A DNA stretch of 64,000 bases from Gammaproteobacteria bacterium (lineage in GTDB: Bacteria; Pseudomonadota; Gammaproteobacteria; Competibacterales; Competibacteraceae), in the NCBI GenBank assembly GCA_024235095.1, contig JACKNC010000003.1, positions 186,001-250,000 of the forward strand, read 5' to 3'. A program made the position numbers and the translations under genes. Of this stretch, positions 33,400 to 42,508 are shown piece after piece; position 1 is the stretch's first letter; each line of letters begins with the position of its first letter. The notes beneath the pieces were generated by a model. It did not search any database, had not been told where the DNA came from, and saw nothing but the letters and a program-made list of their open reading frames with translations.

Positions 33400-34506
33400 A
33401 TGAAGAAAACGGTTTGGGGTGCAAGGATTTTTGCCGCTCTGGGTATGGCGCTGTCGCTATCTTTGACGGCAGGCGCGGAAGATCAACTGCATATCTACAA
33501 CTGGTCCGACTATATTGCCGAGGACACCATCGCTTCCTTCGAGAAGCAGACGGGTATCAAGGTCACCTATGACGTTTACGACTCCAACGAGATCCTGGAA
33601 GCTAAACTGCTGGCCGGACGCAGTGGCTATGATCTGGTTTTCCCGACCGCACGGCCCTTTGCCGACCGGCACATCAAGGCCAGTATCTATCAGCCTCTCG
33701 ATAAGAAAAAACTGAGCCGCTACGCGAATCTCGACCCAGTGATTCTCAAGTCGCTGAGTGACATCGATCCCGATAATCAATACCTGGTTCCCTACATGTG
33801 GGGTACGACAGGGATTGGCTTCAACATTGACAAGGTTCAGGCGATTCTAGGCGATCAGACGCCAAAAGATAGTTGGCGGTTGCTCTTCGATCCCGAGATC
33901 GTGAAAAAGCTTGCGGAATGCGGCGTCTCGCTGATGGATGATCCTATTGAAGTGTTTGTCGCCGCCCGCGCTTATTTGGGGAAGCCGACTGACGATTTCA
34001 GTCAGAAAGCCATCGACGAGGCGGCCCAGGCCGTCAGCGCCGTACGTCCCTTTATACGTTATTTTCACAGTTCCCAGTACATCAATGACCTGGCGAATGG
34101 CGATCTATGCGTGGCTCAGGGCTATTCTGGCGATGTTCTGCAAGCACGGGATCGCGCTAGAGAAGCGGGCAATAATGTGCGCATTGGTTATGTCGCGCCG
34201 GCTGAGGGCGCGGTAGTCTGGACCGATGTGATGGCGATTCCAGCCGACGCGCCGGACCCCGGCGCTGCCCACCAGTTCATCGATTATCTACTAAATCCAA
34301 AGGTTATCGCGTCGATTAGCAACTATGTTTCCTATGCCAACGCCAACGCGAAGGCTACTGAATTCGTTGACGAGGCGATCCGCAATGATCCGGGCATCTA
34401 TCCGCCGCCATCCACTCGGGAACGGTTCATTGTCCTGAAAACTCCGTCCGAATCAGCGATGCGCGCGCTCAATCGGGCATGGACCCGTGTCAAGACCGGG
34501 CAATAG
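33400..34506 (+). CDS. potF: polyamine-binding periplasmic protein
   Basis: 368-aa solute-binding protein with a signal peptide of about 26 residues (ending SLTAGA-ED). The start of the mature protein, LHIYNWSDYIAEDTIASFEK, is the PotF/PotD signature; the overall sequence looks closer to the putrescine-specific PotF type. It delivers substrate to the PotGHI ABC importer encoded immediately downstream. GGGAGA precedes the ATG. First gene of the potFGHI operon, divergent from folA. Confidence 0.92.
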   Translation: MKKTVWGARIFAALGMALSLSLTAGAEDQLHIYNWSDYIAEDTIASFEKQTGIKVTYDVYDSNEILEAKLLAGRSGYDLVFPTARPFADRHIKASIYQPLDKKKLSRYANLDPVILKSLSDIDPDNQYLVPYMWGTTGIGFNIDKVQAILGDQTPKDSWRLLFDPEIVKKLAECGVSLMDDPIEVFVAARAYLGKPTDDFSQKAIDEAAQAVSAVRPFIRYFHSSQYINDLANGDLCVAQGYSGDVLQARDRAREAGNNVRIGYVAPAEGAVVWTDVMAIPADAPDPGAAHQFIDYLLNPKVIASISNYVSYANANAKATEFVDEAIRNDPGIYPPPSTRERFIVLKTPSESAMRALNRAWTRVKTGQ

Positions 34507-34535
34507 CAGCGTTTTTGCGAATCCCGTCACTTGCT

Positions 34536-34575
34536 CACCCCAACCTTGCTCCTGCCAGGAGTGGGGACGTTTTTT
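34536..34575 (+). terminator. hairpin plus T-run between potF and potG
   Basis: CCCC(34536-)...GGGG with an inner CTCCT-GCC-AGGAG stem, then a T6 run near 34570-34575. Its place after the binding-protein gene suggests partial termination, giving more potF than potGHI transcript, as is common in ABC importer operons. Confidence 0.6.
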
Positions 34576-34582
34576 CGATCCA

Positions 34583-35737
34583 ATGCCTCCATCCGCCATT
34601 CTGAATCCCGAGTACCCCTGGCAGTCGCCGGATGCTGAGCCGATTGTGCGCATTGACCGCGTTACCAAAACCTTTGGTTCGGTCTACGCGGTCGATGAGG
34701 TCAGCCTGACCCTCTATCCTGGCGAGTTTTTCTCGCTGCTCGGCGCGTCCGGTTGCGGGAAAACTACCTTGTTGCGGTTGATGGCCGGTTTTGAACAGCC
34801 GACCAGCGGGCGCATTTTTCTTGCCGGACAGGATGTTACCGATGTGCCGCCGTACCATCGGCCGGTGAACATGATGTTCCAGTCCTACGCGCTGTTTCCC
34901 CATATGAGCGTGGCCAACAATATCGCCTTTGGCCTGAAACAGGAGCGGATGCTCAGGGCTGAACGTCGTGAACGGGTCCGGGAAATGATGGCGCTGGTGC
35001 AAATCGAATCCCTGGCCCGGCGTCGGCCTCATCAACTCTCTGGCGGTCAGCGCCAGCGCGTGGCCCTAGCCCGGGCGCTGGCGAAACATCCGAAGATTCT
35101 GCTCTTGGATGAACCGTTGGCCGCGCTCGACAAGAAGCTCCGGGCGCAAACCCAGTTTGAGTTGGTGAACCTGCAGGAGCGCCTGGGCATTACCTTCATC
35201 ATCGTGACGCATGATCAGGAAGAGGCGATGACCATGTCTTCGCGCATCGCCCTGATGCGCCAGGGCCGCATTGAGCAGGTGGACCCGCCCCGGCGTATGT
35301 ACGAATTTCCACTGACCAGATATGCTGCTGATTTCATTGGGTTGGTCAATTTGTTTGAGGGTCGGGTGATCAGCCAGGAGGATGACCGGGTGCGGGTGCA
35401 TTCCGAGCAGGCCGGCGGCGACATCCTGGCTCGCCATAGCGAGCAGTTATTGCCCGGCATGGAAGTCACCGTCGCCGTGCGTCCGGAGAAGCTGCTGGCA
35501 ATCCCTGGCAATCGCAACGACAATGATAATAGCGATGAGCCGAACCGGATTCGCGGCGTAATCAAGGAAATCGCCTACCTGGGCGATGTCTCGATCCACT
35601 ATGTGCAATTGGCCAGCGGTTATCTGGCCAAGTTCACCCAGTCCAATGTTCAAGTCTTGGCGGAACAAGCGCTGACCTGGGACCAGCCGGTCACCCTTGG
35701 CTGGGATTTTCACAGTTGCCGGCTGTTGACCCAGTGA
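34583..35737 (+). CDS. potG: polyamine ABC transporter ATPase
   Basis: 384-aa ABC ATPase. Walker A GASGCGKTT, Q-loop MMFQSYALFPHM, signature LSGGQRQRVALARAL, Walker B ILLLDEPLAALD and switch His in IIVTHDQEEAM are all present. A C-terminal TOBE-like regulatory domain follows (MEVTVAVRPEKLL). It powers putrescine/polyamine uptake with PotF, PotH and PotI. The ATG at 34583 lies after the terminator-like hairpin and gives a normal N-terminus; an earlier in-frame GTG overlaps potF. Confidence 0.92.
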   Translation: MPPSAILNPEYPWQSPDAEPIVRIDRVTKTFGSVYAVDEVSLTLYPGEFFSLLGASGCGKTTLLRLMAGFEQPTSGRIFLAGQDVTDVPPYHRPVNMMFQSYALFPHMSVANNIAFGLKQERMLRAERRERVREMMALVQIESLARRRPHQLSGGQRQRVALARALAKHPKILLLDEPLAALDKKLRAQTQFELVNLQERLGITFIIVTHDQEEAMTMSSRIALMRQGRIEQVDPPRRMYEFPLTRYAADFIGLVNLFEGRVISQEDDRVRVHSEQAGGDILARHSEQLLPGMEVTVAVRPEKLLAIPGNRNDNDNSDEPNRIRGVIKEIAYLGDVSIHYVQLASGYLAKFTQSNVQVLAEQALTWDQPVTLGWDFHSCRLLTQ

Positions 35738-36630
35738 AAGCGGCTTTCCGTTTCGATGTACACAGTTTAGTCGTGGCCATACCCTGGTTGTGGCTGGCGG
35801 TGTTCTTTGCGTTGCCCTTCCTGTTCGTGCTGAAAATCAGCCTCTCAGAGCCGACCCTAGCGCAACCGCCGTTCATGGCTATGCTGCGCGAGGTCGATCA
35901 AGGCCTGGTGACCATCAAGATTAATTTCGGCGGTTACCTGATGCTCTGGGAGGATCCGCTTTATCTGAACGCTCTATTAGGGTCGTTCAAGGTTGCTGCG
36001 ATTTCCACGCTGTTCTGTCTCTTCATTGGCTACCCGATGGCTTATGGTATCGCCACGGCGCCGACCTATTGGCGGTTGCCGTTGATCATGCTAGTGGTGC
36101 TGCCGTTCTGGACCTCGTTTCTGATCCGCGTCTACGCCTGGATCGGCATTCTGAAAAACAACGGCTTGCTGAATCAACTACTGATGGGCTTGGGCGTGAT
36201 CGATCAACCATTGGAGATTCTTCACACTTCGACAGCCGTTTACATCGGTGTGGTGTACAGCTACCTGCCGTTTTTGGTGTTGCCGCTTTATGCGACCCTG
36301 GTGCGGCTCGACCCGATTTTGCTGGAGGCGGCGGCGGACCTCGGTTGCAAGCCCTGGAAGCAGTTTCTGACCATCACCCTACCACAGTCCTTGCCCGGCG
36401 TTCTGGCCGGATCGATGCTGGTGTTTATTCCCGTGATGGGCGAATTCGTGATTCCGGATCTGCTGGGCGGACCGGACACGCTGATGATTGGCAAGATGAT
36501 GTGGATGGAATTTTTCAACAACAAGGACTGGCCGCTGGCGTCCGCCCTGGCCTCAGTGCTGCTGGTGGTCCTGATCATTCCGTTCGTGCTGATGCGGCAT
36601 TTTGAACAACGCCTGGCCGAGGGTTCCTGA
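35734..36630 (+). CDS. potH: polyamine ABC transporter permease PotH
   Basis: 298-aa inner-membrane permease with about six hydrophobic segments and the permease EAA loop (EAAADLGCKPWKQFLTITLPQSLPG) that contacts the ATPase. The GTG at 35734 overlaps the potG stop by 4 bases; an in-frame TTG lies 18 bp upstream. The potI start overlaps its own stop codon, so the four genes are tightly coupled. Confidence 0.92.
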   Translation: MKAAFRFDVHSLVVAIPWLWLAVFFALPFLFVLKISLSEPTLAQPPFMAMLREVDQGLVTIKINFGGYLMLWEDPLYLNALLGSFKVAAISTLFCLFIGYPMAYGIATAPTYWRLPLIMLVVLPFWTSFLIRVYAWIGILKNNGLLNQLLMGLGVIDQPLEILHTSTAVYIGVVYSYLPFLVLPLYATLVRLDPILLEAAADLGCKPWKQFLTITLPQSLPGVLAGSMLVFIPVMGEFVIPDLLGGPDTLMIGKMMWMEFFNNKDWPLASALASVLLVVLIIPFVLMRHFEQRLAEGS

Positions 36631-37436
36631 TGAAACGTCATGGGTTGGCCTGGGTCACCGTTTTGCTGTTGGGTTATGCTTTTCTCTACGGGCCGATCGT
36701 CAGTCTGATCGTCTATTCTTTCAATGAGAACCGGCTGGTCACCGTCTGGAGCGGATTCAGCACGCGTTGGTATGCCGCCCTGCTGGAGAATCAGGCGCTG
36801 CTGGACGCCGCTGGATTGAGCCTGAAGATCGCCGCACTCAACGCCAGTCTGGCGGTGGTGCTGGGCACCCTTGCTGCACTGGCGCTGGTGCGTTTCCGCA
36901 AGACCTGGGGCCATGCCAGTCTGGGCATCATGGTCACCGCGCCCCTGGTCATGCCGGAAGTCATGATTGGCCTTTCGTTGCTACTGCTTTTTGTCGCGAT
37001 GGAAGGCTTGGTCGGCTGGCCAGCTGGCCGCGGACAAACCACGATCCTGCTGGCCCACGCCACATTTTCGATGGCCTATGTGACCGTGGTCGTGCAAAGC
37101 CGGTTGTCCGGTTTCGACCGGTCGCTGGAGGAAGCGGCGCTGGACCTGGGCGCTAGACCCACGAAGGTCTTTTTCACCATCACCCTGCCGCTGATTGCGC
37201 CAGCGCTGATCGCTGGCTGGCTGCTGGCGTTTACCCTGTCGCTGGATGATCTGGTGGTTGCCAGTTTCGTTTCCGGCCCCGGCGCCACGACCTTGCCAAT
37301 GCTGGTCTACTCCAGTGTGCGCCTGGGGATCAGTCCACAAATTAATGCCTTGGCGACGATTATTATCGCGCTGGTTAGTTGCGCGGTGCTGGTGGCGGGA
37401 TTGTTGATGCAACAGTCACGAAACCCCTGGCGATGA
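36630..37436 (+). CDS. potI: polyamine ABC transporter permease PotI
   Basis: 268-aa permease, second membrane subunit. The EAA loop is EAALDLGARPTKVFFTITLPLIAPA and about six membrane segments are visible. Its ATG shares a base with the potH stop. It ends the operon; an 8-bp inverted repeat without a T-run (AACCATTG/CAATGGTT, 37444-37470) follows. Confidence 0.92.
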   Translation: MKRHGLAWVTVLLLGYAFLYGPIVSLIVYSFNENRLVTVWSGFSTRWYAALLENQALLDAAGLSLKIAALNASLAVVLGTLAALALVRFRKTWGHASLGIMVTAPLVMPEVMIGLSLLLLFVAMEGLVGWPAGRGQTTILLAHATFSMAYVTVVVQSRLSGFDRSLEEAALDLGARPTKVFFTITLPLIAPALIAGWLLAFTLSLDDLVVASFVSGPGATTLPMLVYSSVRLGISPQINALATIIIALVSCAVLVAGLLMQQSRNPWR

Positions 37437-37533
37437 ACCCAGAAACCATTGCATAACCTTGCCAATGGTTATCCATACATTTAGAAATTGTATTTAAACT
37501 AAGTTATTTATGCCGAATAGTATTAGGGATGCC

Positions 37534-38259
37534 ATGACTTCAGAAACATCGCCCTACGCTAGGATTGACCTTGCCTGGCTCCTGTTTCTCATGAGCGTGG
37601 GGAGCGTACTGAGCGCCGTTCTATCGACGAGCGTCTTTGACCTTAGCGTCTTCCTTTCTGGGATATTATGCGTGGGTCTGATTGCCATCGGGCGTCGGGA
37701 AGGGTACTTGATCGGCCTTTACAACAGTCTCTCCTATTCTGTTCTGGCCTACGGCAACGGCCTGTACGGTGAGGTCTACCTCAATCTCTTCTTCTTCGTC
37801 CCGACCGGCATCGTCGGCTATCTCTTGTGGCGGCGCCACACGACATCGAGCAAAACGGTGGCCATGCGCCAGCTGAGCGGATTCCAACGGGCGTTCATTG
37901 CGGCTGTTTGCATGATCTGCACCGTGGCGCTCGGAGGGGTCTTGCAACTGAACCCAAACCAGAACACGCCCTTTATCGATGCCGCCACCAACGTTCTTTC
38001 CATTGTGGCCACCTTCCTGATGATGGGGCGGTACAAAGAGCAGTGGTTGGTCTATATCTTGCTAAATGTCGTCACGATCGGCCTATGGGGCCTGCGCGTC
38101 AGCGCCGGGGGCGAGGCCGGCGATTTGATGGTCCTGATGTGGTCGCTTTTTCTGCTCAATGCCCTGTTCGGGTATTGGCGGTGGCACCAAGGGATGAAGC
38201 AGGTGATGGCGTTGGAAACTCGTAAGAACACTGCGGAGGGCGTATGCGACGCGGTTTAA
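37534..38259 (+). CDS. pnuC: PnuC-family nicotinamide riboside/NMN transporter
   Basis: Integral membrane protein of about 241 aa with seven or eight hydrophobic segments and PnuC-like regions (GLYNSLSYSVLAYGNGLYGEVYLNLFFFVPTGIVGYLLW). It would take up nicotinamide riboside by facilitated diffusion. I place the start at 37534 (MTSETSPYA), where AGGG lies 5 bases upstream; an ATG at 37510 is an alternative. The end overlaps the next gene by 16 bp, pairing uptake with phosphorylation that traps the substrate. Confidence 0.85.
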   Translation: MTSETSPYARIDLAWLLFLMSVGSVLSAVLSTSVFDLSVFLSGILCVGLIAIGRREGYLIGLYNSLSYSVLAYGNGLYGEVYLNLFFFVPTGIVGYLLWRRHTTSSKTVAMRQLSGFQRAFIAAVCMICTVALGGVLQLNPNQNTPFIDAATNVLSIVATFLMMGRYKEQWLVYILLNVVTIGLWGLRVSAGGEAGDLMVLMWSLFLLNALFGYWRWHQGMKQVMALETRKNTAEGVCDAV

Positions 38260-39248
38260 CGCTGGGCAAGTTCGCGCCATTCCATCGTGGACACCAACTG
38301 CTGGTGGAAACCGCTTTGGCCGAGGTCGATGAGTTAATCGTCATGGTCTATGCCACGGACGTGACCGACGTGCCGCTCCAGGTTCGCGCCGGCTGGATAA
38401 AAGCGCTGTACCCCACGGTGCGGATCATCGAAGCCTGGGATGGCCCCACGGGCTACGGCGATACCCCGGAAATTCGTCACGAACAGGAAACCTACATACT
38501 CAAGAAGCTCGGGGGGCTGCGCATCACGCACTTCTACTCGAGCGAATTCTATGGCGACCACGTCAGCCGCGCGCTGGGCGCTGTGGACCGTCGGGTTGAC
38601 GAGGCGCGTCGGGCCGTGCCCATCAGCGGAACCGCATTGCGCGCCGACCCCTTCGCAGGGCGGCCGTATATTGCGCCACGGGTCTACGCCGACCTGATCA
38701 CCAAGATCTGTTTTATGGGCGCGCCTTCGACCGGCAAGACTACGCTCGCTCGAACTCTGGCGGAGCGGCACAAGACAGCGTGGATGCCTGAATACGGCGC
38801 AGAGTACTGGCTGGAGCGCCAAGTGGACCGGCGAATCACGTTGCAGCAGTTCGAGGCGATCGCCCCCGAACACAACCGCCGGGAAGATGCGCTAGTACTT
38901 AATAGTTGCACCTACCTCTTCTGCGACACGAGTCCGATCACCACCTACGTCTTCGCCCAGGACTACCATGGCTGTGCAGGTCCGACATTGACGCGGCTGG
39001 CGCGGGAAGCAGAAAAACGGTACGACCTTTTCTTTCTCTGTGATACGGATATTCCCTACGCGGACACCTGGGATCGCAGCGGTGACCAAAAGCGGAAATG
39101 GTTTCAGAAACAGATTGTTGGTGATCTTGCGGAAAGACGGGTGCCTTTCTTCAATGTCCGTGGCCCATTGGATGAGCGTATCGTATACGTCGAGAAGATA
39201 CTGCGACGGCATAGAAAGTTCAGTAACTTGTTGGATGTTTGCAACTGA
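38244..39248 (+). CDS. nadR: NadR-like bifunctional NMN adenylyltransferase / ribosylnicotinamide kinase
   Basis: 334 aa with two enzymatic halves. The first is a nucleotidyltransferase with GKFAPFHRGH (residues 8-17, HxGH motif) and ISGTALR (127-133, the ISSTxxR counterpart). The second is a P-loop kinase with Walker A GAPSTGKT (159-166) and a DTSPITTYVFA motif. It would phosphorylate nicotinamide riboside and convert NMN to NAD. The N-terminal repressor helix-turn-helix of enteric NadR is absent, so this is the enzyme-only form. It overlaps pnuC by 16 bp. Confidence 0.9.
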   Translation: MRRGLTLGKFAPFHRGHQLLVETALAEVDELIVMVYATDVTDVPLQVRAGWIKALYPTVRIIEAWDGPTGYGDTPEIRHEQETYILKKLGGLRITHFYSSEFYGDHVSRALGAVDRRVDEARRAVPISGTALRADPFAGRPYIAPRVYADLITKICFMGAPSTGKTTLARTLAERHKTAWMPEYGAEYWLERQVDRRITLQQFEAIAPEHNRREDALVLNSCTYLFCDTSPITTYVFAQDYHGCAGPTLTRLAREAEKRYDLFFLCDTDIPYADTWDRSGDQKRKWFQKQIVGDLAERRVPFFNVRGPLDERIVYVEKILRRHRKFSNLLDVCN

Positions 39249-39454
39249 AGCCGGATTCTACGCGGCAAGAAAACTCTTATTGAGCTAACACTTAAAATTA
39301 TCGCCCACCGCTACCAGCAATTCCCAGCCTCTTTTTCCAGAATTTAAATCGCAATGCTATTTTCTTAACACCAGAGTCCAGGCGTAGCAACTCCGGCGCA
39401 CGTTGCCGGAGCGTAGGTTATGAACTTTTTCCTGGGGCTGAAGGACATCGACGG

Positions 39455-40372
39455 CTAAATCACTCCCTCGCGCTTCAATTGCGTGGTTAACACTTCGATC
39501 TGGATATCGAGATCAGTGATATCGCTTTCCAGCAGTTTCTGTTGCTGTTCCTGGAAAACCGCTTCAATCGTCACCAGCACCTGGCGAAAACTATCATCTA
39601 GTTCCGGCGCGGCAACCCGGCTGTGGGTTTTCGCATAACCCTCCGTAACCTTCTGTGCGCCGTCTAGATAGATGTTCAGGAACTTGCGAGCGCGCCGCAG
39701 ATCGCGCGGGTCTTCCTCCAGCATCTTCAGAATATCCCGCGCCAGTTGCGCGATGCGCTGCAACCGGGCGTTCAACTCCGCATTGCGAATATCGTGGGTC
39801 GCTTCCTCAATCGCAGCAAGCGTGCGTTCGGCTTGTTCCAGCGCCTGCAAAACCGGTTCGGTAGCGTCCACGCCAGCGCTGTCGGTGAAGCGCTTAGCCA
39901 CACGCGGATCGAAACCGTAGCACAGATAGCAACCGAGCAGCGCGAGCAGGGCAAACGCCCCGCTGATGGTCAGGTGATGACCTACCCCCAGCCAGGCGGT
40001 AATGCCGGTAGCCACCGCAATTAGACTACTACCCAGGATTTTAAACGGCCAGGGCGCTTTGGCGATGCGGCGACGATCGTACTCCCCTTCGGACAACAGG
40101 CCCCGTCGCAAGAACAGGGCGCCGGCTAAAAACAATCCATAACCGGCGGCATCGCCGATCAAGGGGTCGAGTTGGCCTCGCGCCAACGACATAAAGGCCG
40201 CGGCCAGCACCGGCAACGGTAGCAGAAACATCAGAAAGCCCTTAGTTGAGGGAAATTCGCCGGAGGGCAGGCGGTAACGTTCAGCCATATTTTGAATCGT
40301 ATGTTTGATGAAGAGAAGGAGGGCGGTGAACGGGATCAAGATAACGCCGGCCAGCAGGAGAAAGCGGCCCAT
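39455..40372 (-). CDS. XpaC-like (5-bromo-4-chloroindolyl phosphate hydrolysis) membrane protein
   Basis: 305 aa. The N-terminal half has four or five hydrophobic segments (residues about 4-24, 46-64, 75-95, 112-150). The C-terminal half is a charged, coiled-coil-rich domain (LQALEQAERTLAAIEEATHDIRNAEL...) as in XpaC. The biochemical role of XpaC is not settled. It usually neighbours telA (toxic-anion resistance); no telA is seen here. A small lipoprotein-like reading frame lies just upstream on the same strand. Confidence 0.7.
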   Translation of the reverse strand: MGRFLLLAGVILIPFTALLLFIKHTIQNMAERYRLPSGEFPSTKGFLMFLLPLPVLAAAFMSLARGQLDPLIGDAAGYGLFLAGALFLRRGLLSEGEYDRRRIAKAPWPFKILGSSLIAVATGITAWLGVGHHLTISGAFALLALLGCYLCYGFDPRVAKRFTDSAGVDATEPVLQALEQAERTLAAIEEATHDIRNAELNARLQRIAQLARDILKMLEEDPRDLRRARKFLNIYLDGAQKVTEGYAKTHSRVAAPELDDSFRQVLVTIEAVFQEQQQKLLESDITDLDIQIEVLTTQLKREGVI

Positions 40373-40389
40373 GATAGCGGTTCCCGCAG

Positions 40390-40524
40390 TTAGCGCGGCG
40401 CGTGGAGAGTCGGCGCGGCGGTAGCGCTGTGCGAACAGGAGGCAACCAGCGCCTGGCAGGAGGCGACGCCCACTGCGGCGAAAATGAGTAACAGGCCGAT
40501 GAACTTGCGCAGGAAATCAGGCAT
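40390..40524 (-). CDS. possible small lipoprotein
   Basis: 44-codon frame with a short basic N-terminus (MPDFLRKF), a hydrophobic run (IGLLLIFAAVG) and a lipobox-like VASC. It ends 17 bp before the XpaC-like start on the same strand. No strong ribosome-binding site and no family recognised. Confidence 0.4.
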   Translation of the reverse strand: MPDFLRKFIGLLLIFAAVGVASCQALVASCSHSATAAPTLHAPR

Positions 40525-40695
40525 AGCGGCGGAAGGGTTCAGTAGCTAACGATTAAAAGTAACTATACACGTCAATGGTGATTGAAATAAATATGTAGAA
40601 TGATATTTTGGGTAGTGGCTTGCAAGGCATAACCTGCACACTTGGATTCGTGTCAAGGGAAAAATCCTTAATAAGCAAATAACGGGTAAGTATGA

Positions 40696-41226
40696 CTAGT
40701 GCTTCAACCACCCTGAATTGATGGGTAAAGGTGTTTAAGCTTAATGCGTGCATCGGGTGTGGTGAAGCGCCAGTTGATGGCTTGAGTATTGGCATTACGG
40801 GCGTGTTCCTTTGCCCCTCCGGTGGTTCACTACAGGCCAGTGTAATCATGCGCCCCATCCAGTTTGCGGTAGAGCCGGCCGGCCGGTTTCTTGCGGAACA
40901 GCGCGCCCGCTATCCCCTCCTCGACAAACACTTGACGAACTCGATAGACCGTCGAGGGGCTACATTCGATCGCTTCGGTAATGCGATCAGCGTCCCAACC
41001 TGGCCCTCCAGGGCCGACATCCGCTTTCAGCAGAATCCGGGCATGGATCAACGTGACGGCCGCCTGGTGCGACCCGGTGTGGATCAGATCTTTCAGATAA
41101 GCGCGCCCTTCAGTAGTCAGACGAACGTGTATTTGGGTAGAGGCATGATCCGGCTTCTCTATTCGTAGTTCCGTACAGCAAACGAATCTGCCCTGCAAAG
41201 TCAAATCAGATCGGTTGAAGCACTAG
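40696..41226 (-). mobile_element. internally deleted IS630 element
   Basis: Inverted ends CTAGTGCTTCAACC (40696-40709) and GGTTGAAGCACTAG (41213-41226), each with a TA dinucleotide as expected for IS630 target duplication. Inside, the N-terminal transposase part (helix-turn-helix, 40830-41204: ARILLKADVGPGG ... RVRQVFVEEGIAGALFRKK) is joined to the last codons of a transposase (INWRFTTPDARIKLKHLYPS, stop at 40704-40706); the catalytic middle is gone. A non-autonomous derivative with both ends kept. Confidence 0.85.
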
Positions 41227-41227
41227 A

Positions 41228-41252
41228 GTTATCCACAGAAGCTGTGGATAAC
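41228..41252. promoter_or_regulatory. two perfect inverted DnaA boxes
   Basis: GTTATCCACAG-AAG-CTGTGGATAAC: an 11-bp perfect inverted repeat containing TTATCCACA (41229-41237) and its complement TGTGGATAA (41243-41251), the consensus high-affinity DnaA box. No T-run follows, so it is not an obvious intrinsic terminator. Immediately next to the deleted IS630 element. No dnaA, dnaN or AT-rich unwinding array is seen. Confidence 0.6.
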
Positions 41253-41484
41253 TTCCGAATACCGAAATCAGGGTGATAAGCGAGAGCTTGAAAAACCGGA
41301 AGTTGGTGTAGGTTAGTGAAATTGACTAAAAAATGACCGCAACATGACATCTTGCATAATGGCCAGTAAACTGTTTTGTGTTAAGCTTTCTTATATCATC
41401 ATCTTTTTAAAAAACCACAACACTCGACGAATCACACAGACTAAACACCCTTATTTCTGAAGAAAAACTCCGACAATAAAGGAA

Positions 41485-42288
41485 CTACTGCAAAACAAAC
41501 GAACGCATTGACAGAGAAGCCAGATCAAATCCTACATTGAAAAAGCGTAGCTCGTCCCTTTCATCAGCTGCACCAAGCGGGTAAAGAACAGGCAAATAGT
41601 GTTCCGAGGTCGGATGCGCAAGCCGCGCGACATCACCCAGCATCTGATAATCAGCAGCGGCCTGAAAATTCCGCGCTTCCAGTTTAGTAGTGAGATCCGC
41701 GTCAAAGACTTCGGCCCAATCATAAGCCAATGCATCCAGCCGCATAGCACGCAGATTGTGAACGATATTGCCACTTCCCACAATCAACACACCTTTTTCA
41801 CGCAGTGGTTTAAGTTCACGTCCCAACACAAAGTGTTCAACCGGTGGCCGGGCAAGATCGAGAGAGAGTTGAAACGTGGGAATATCCGCTGCCGGGAACA
41901 AATGCATAAGGATCGACCACGCACCATGATCCAGGCCCCACTCAGTATCAGCAGATACCGGAGCACGCACAAGACTCATCATTGCTTCCGCCATCTCCGG
42001 TGCGCCAGGAGCCGGATACTGTTGGGTGTACAATCCGGCAGGGAAACCTCCAAAATCGTGGATCGTTTTCGGTTGATGACCTACATGCGCTAGTATCGTC
42101 CCACGGGTCACCCAGTGCGCTGAGACGCACAAGATAGCGCGCGGTTTAGGTAGCGTATTCCCGACCTCACGCCACGTTCGACTGAAACGGTTGTCCTCGA
42201 TGGCATTCATCGGACTGCCATGACCGACAAACAAGACCGGCATTCGCGGCATATCGGGAAGGCAGTTAAAAGCTTCAGAGTAGGACAT
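41485..42288 (-). CDS. ygiD: LigB/YgiD-type extradiol dioxygenase (4,5-DOPA dioxygenase-like)
   Basis: 267 aa of the LigB superfamily. Metal-ligand regions visible: FVGHGSPMNAI near the N-terminus, CVSAHWVTRG, and TEWGLDHGAWSILMHLFP, with VGSGNIVHNLRAM further on. YgiD of E. coli cleaves L-DOPA at the 4,5 bond; plant DODA enzymes are relatives. Physiological substrate unknown here. Stands alone, with about 230 bp of non-coding sequence downstream and about 1 kb upstream. Confidence 0.85.
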   Translation of the reverse strand: MSYSEAFNCLPDMPRMPVLFVGHGSPMNAIEDNRFSRTWREVGNTLPKPRAILCVSAHWVTRGTILAHVGHQPKTIHDFGGFPAGLYTQQYPAPGAPEMAEAMMSLVRAPVSADTEWGLDHGAWSILMHLFPAADIPTFQLSLDLARPPVEHFVLGRELKPLREKGVLIVGSGNIVHNLRAMRLDALAYDWAEVFDADLTTKLEARNFQAAADYQMLGDVARLAHPTSEHYLPVLYPLGAADERDELRFFNVGFDLASLSMRSFVLQ

Positions 42289-42448
42289 AGTCTATACACC
42301 AACAACAGAAAACCTCTTAACGATAAGGCGATTTGGATAGGTTCTGTCACCAACAGACACACCGCTTCCATCATCTCCTCACAATCTCAGGTAAACTCAT
42401 CTTAAACAATAGTTCAGACAATTTTTAATGGGATCAGGTTAATAAACA

Positions 42449-42508
42449 ACCCCACAGCAAGCTGTAGGGTATTTAACAGACGATACCTCGCAGCTTGCTG
42501 CGAGGTAT
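42449..42508. repeat. REP-like hairpin pair
   Basis: ACCCCACAGC-AA-GCTGTAGGGT (42449-42470) and ATACCTCGCAGC-TT-GCTGCGAGGTAT (42483-42508, perfect 12-bp stem). The stem core is shared with the hairpin at 1912-1933. Resembles REP elements mobilised by IS200/RAYT-type enzymes; no such enzyme is in the window. Confidence 0.75.

Noticed and set aside
40553..40858. 101-codon minus-strand frame
   Set aside because: It crosses the end of the deleted IS630 element in a frame different from its real transposase remnant.
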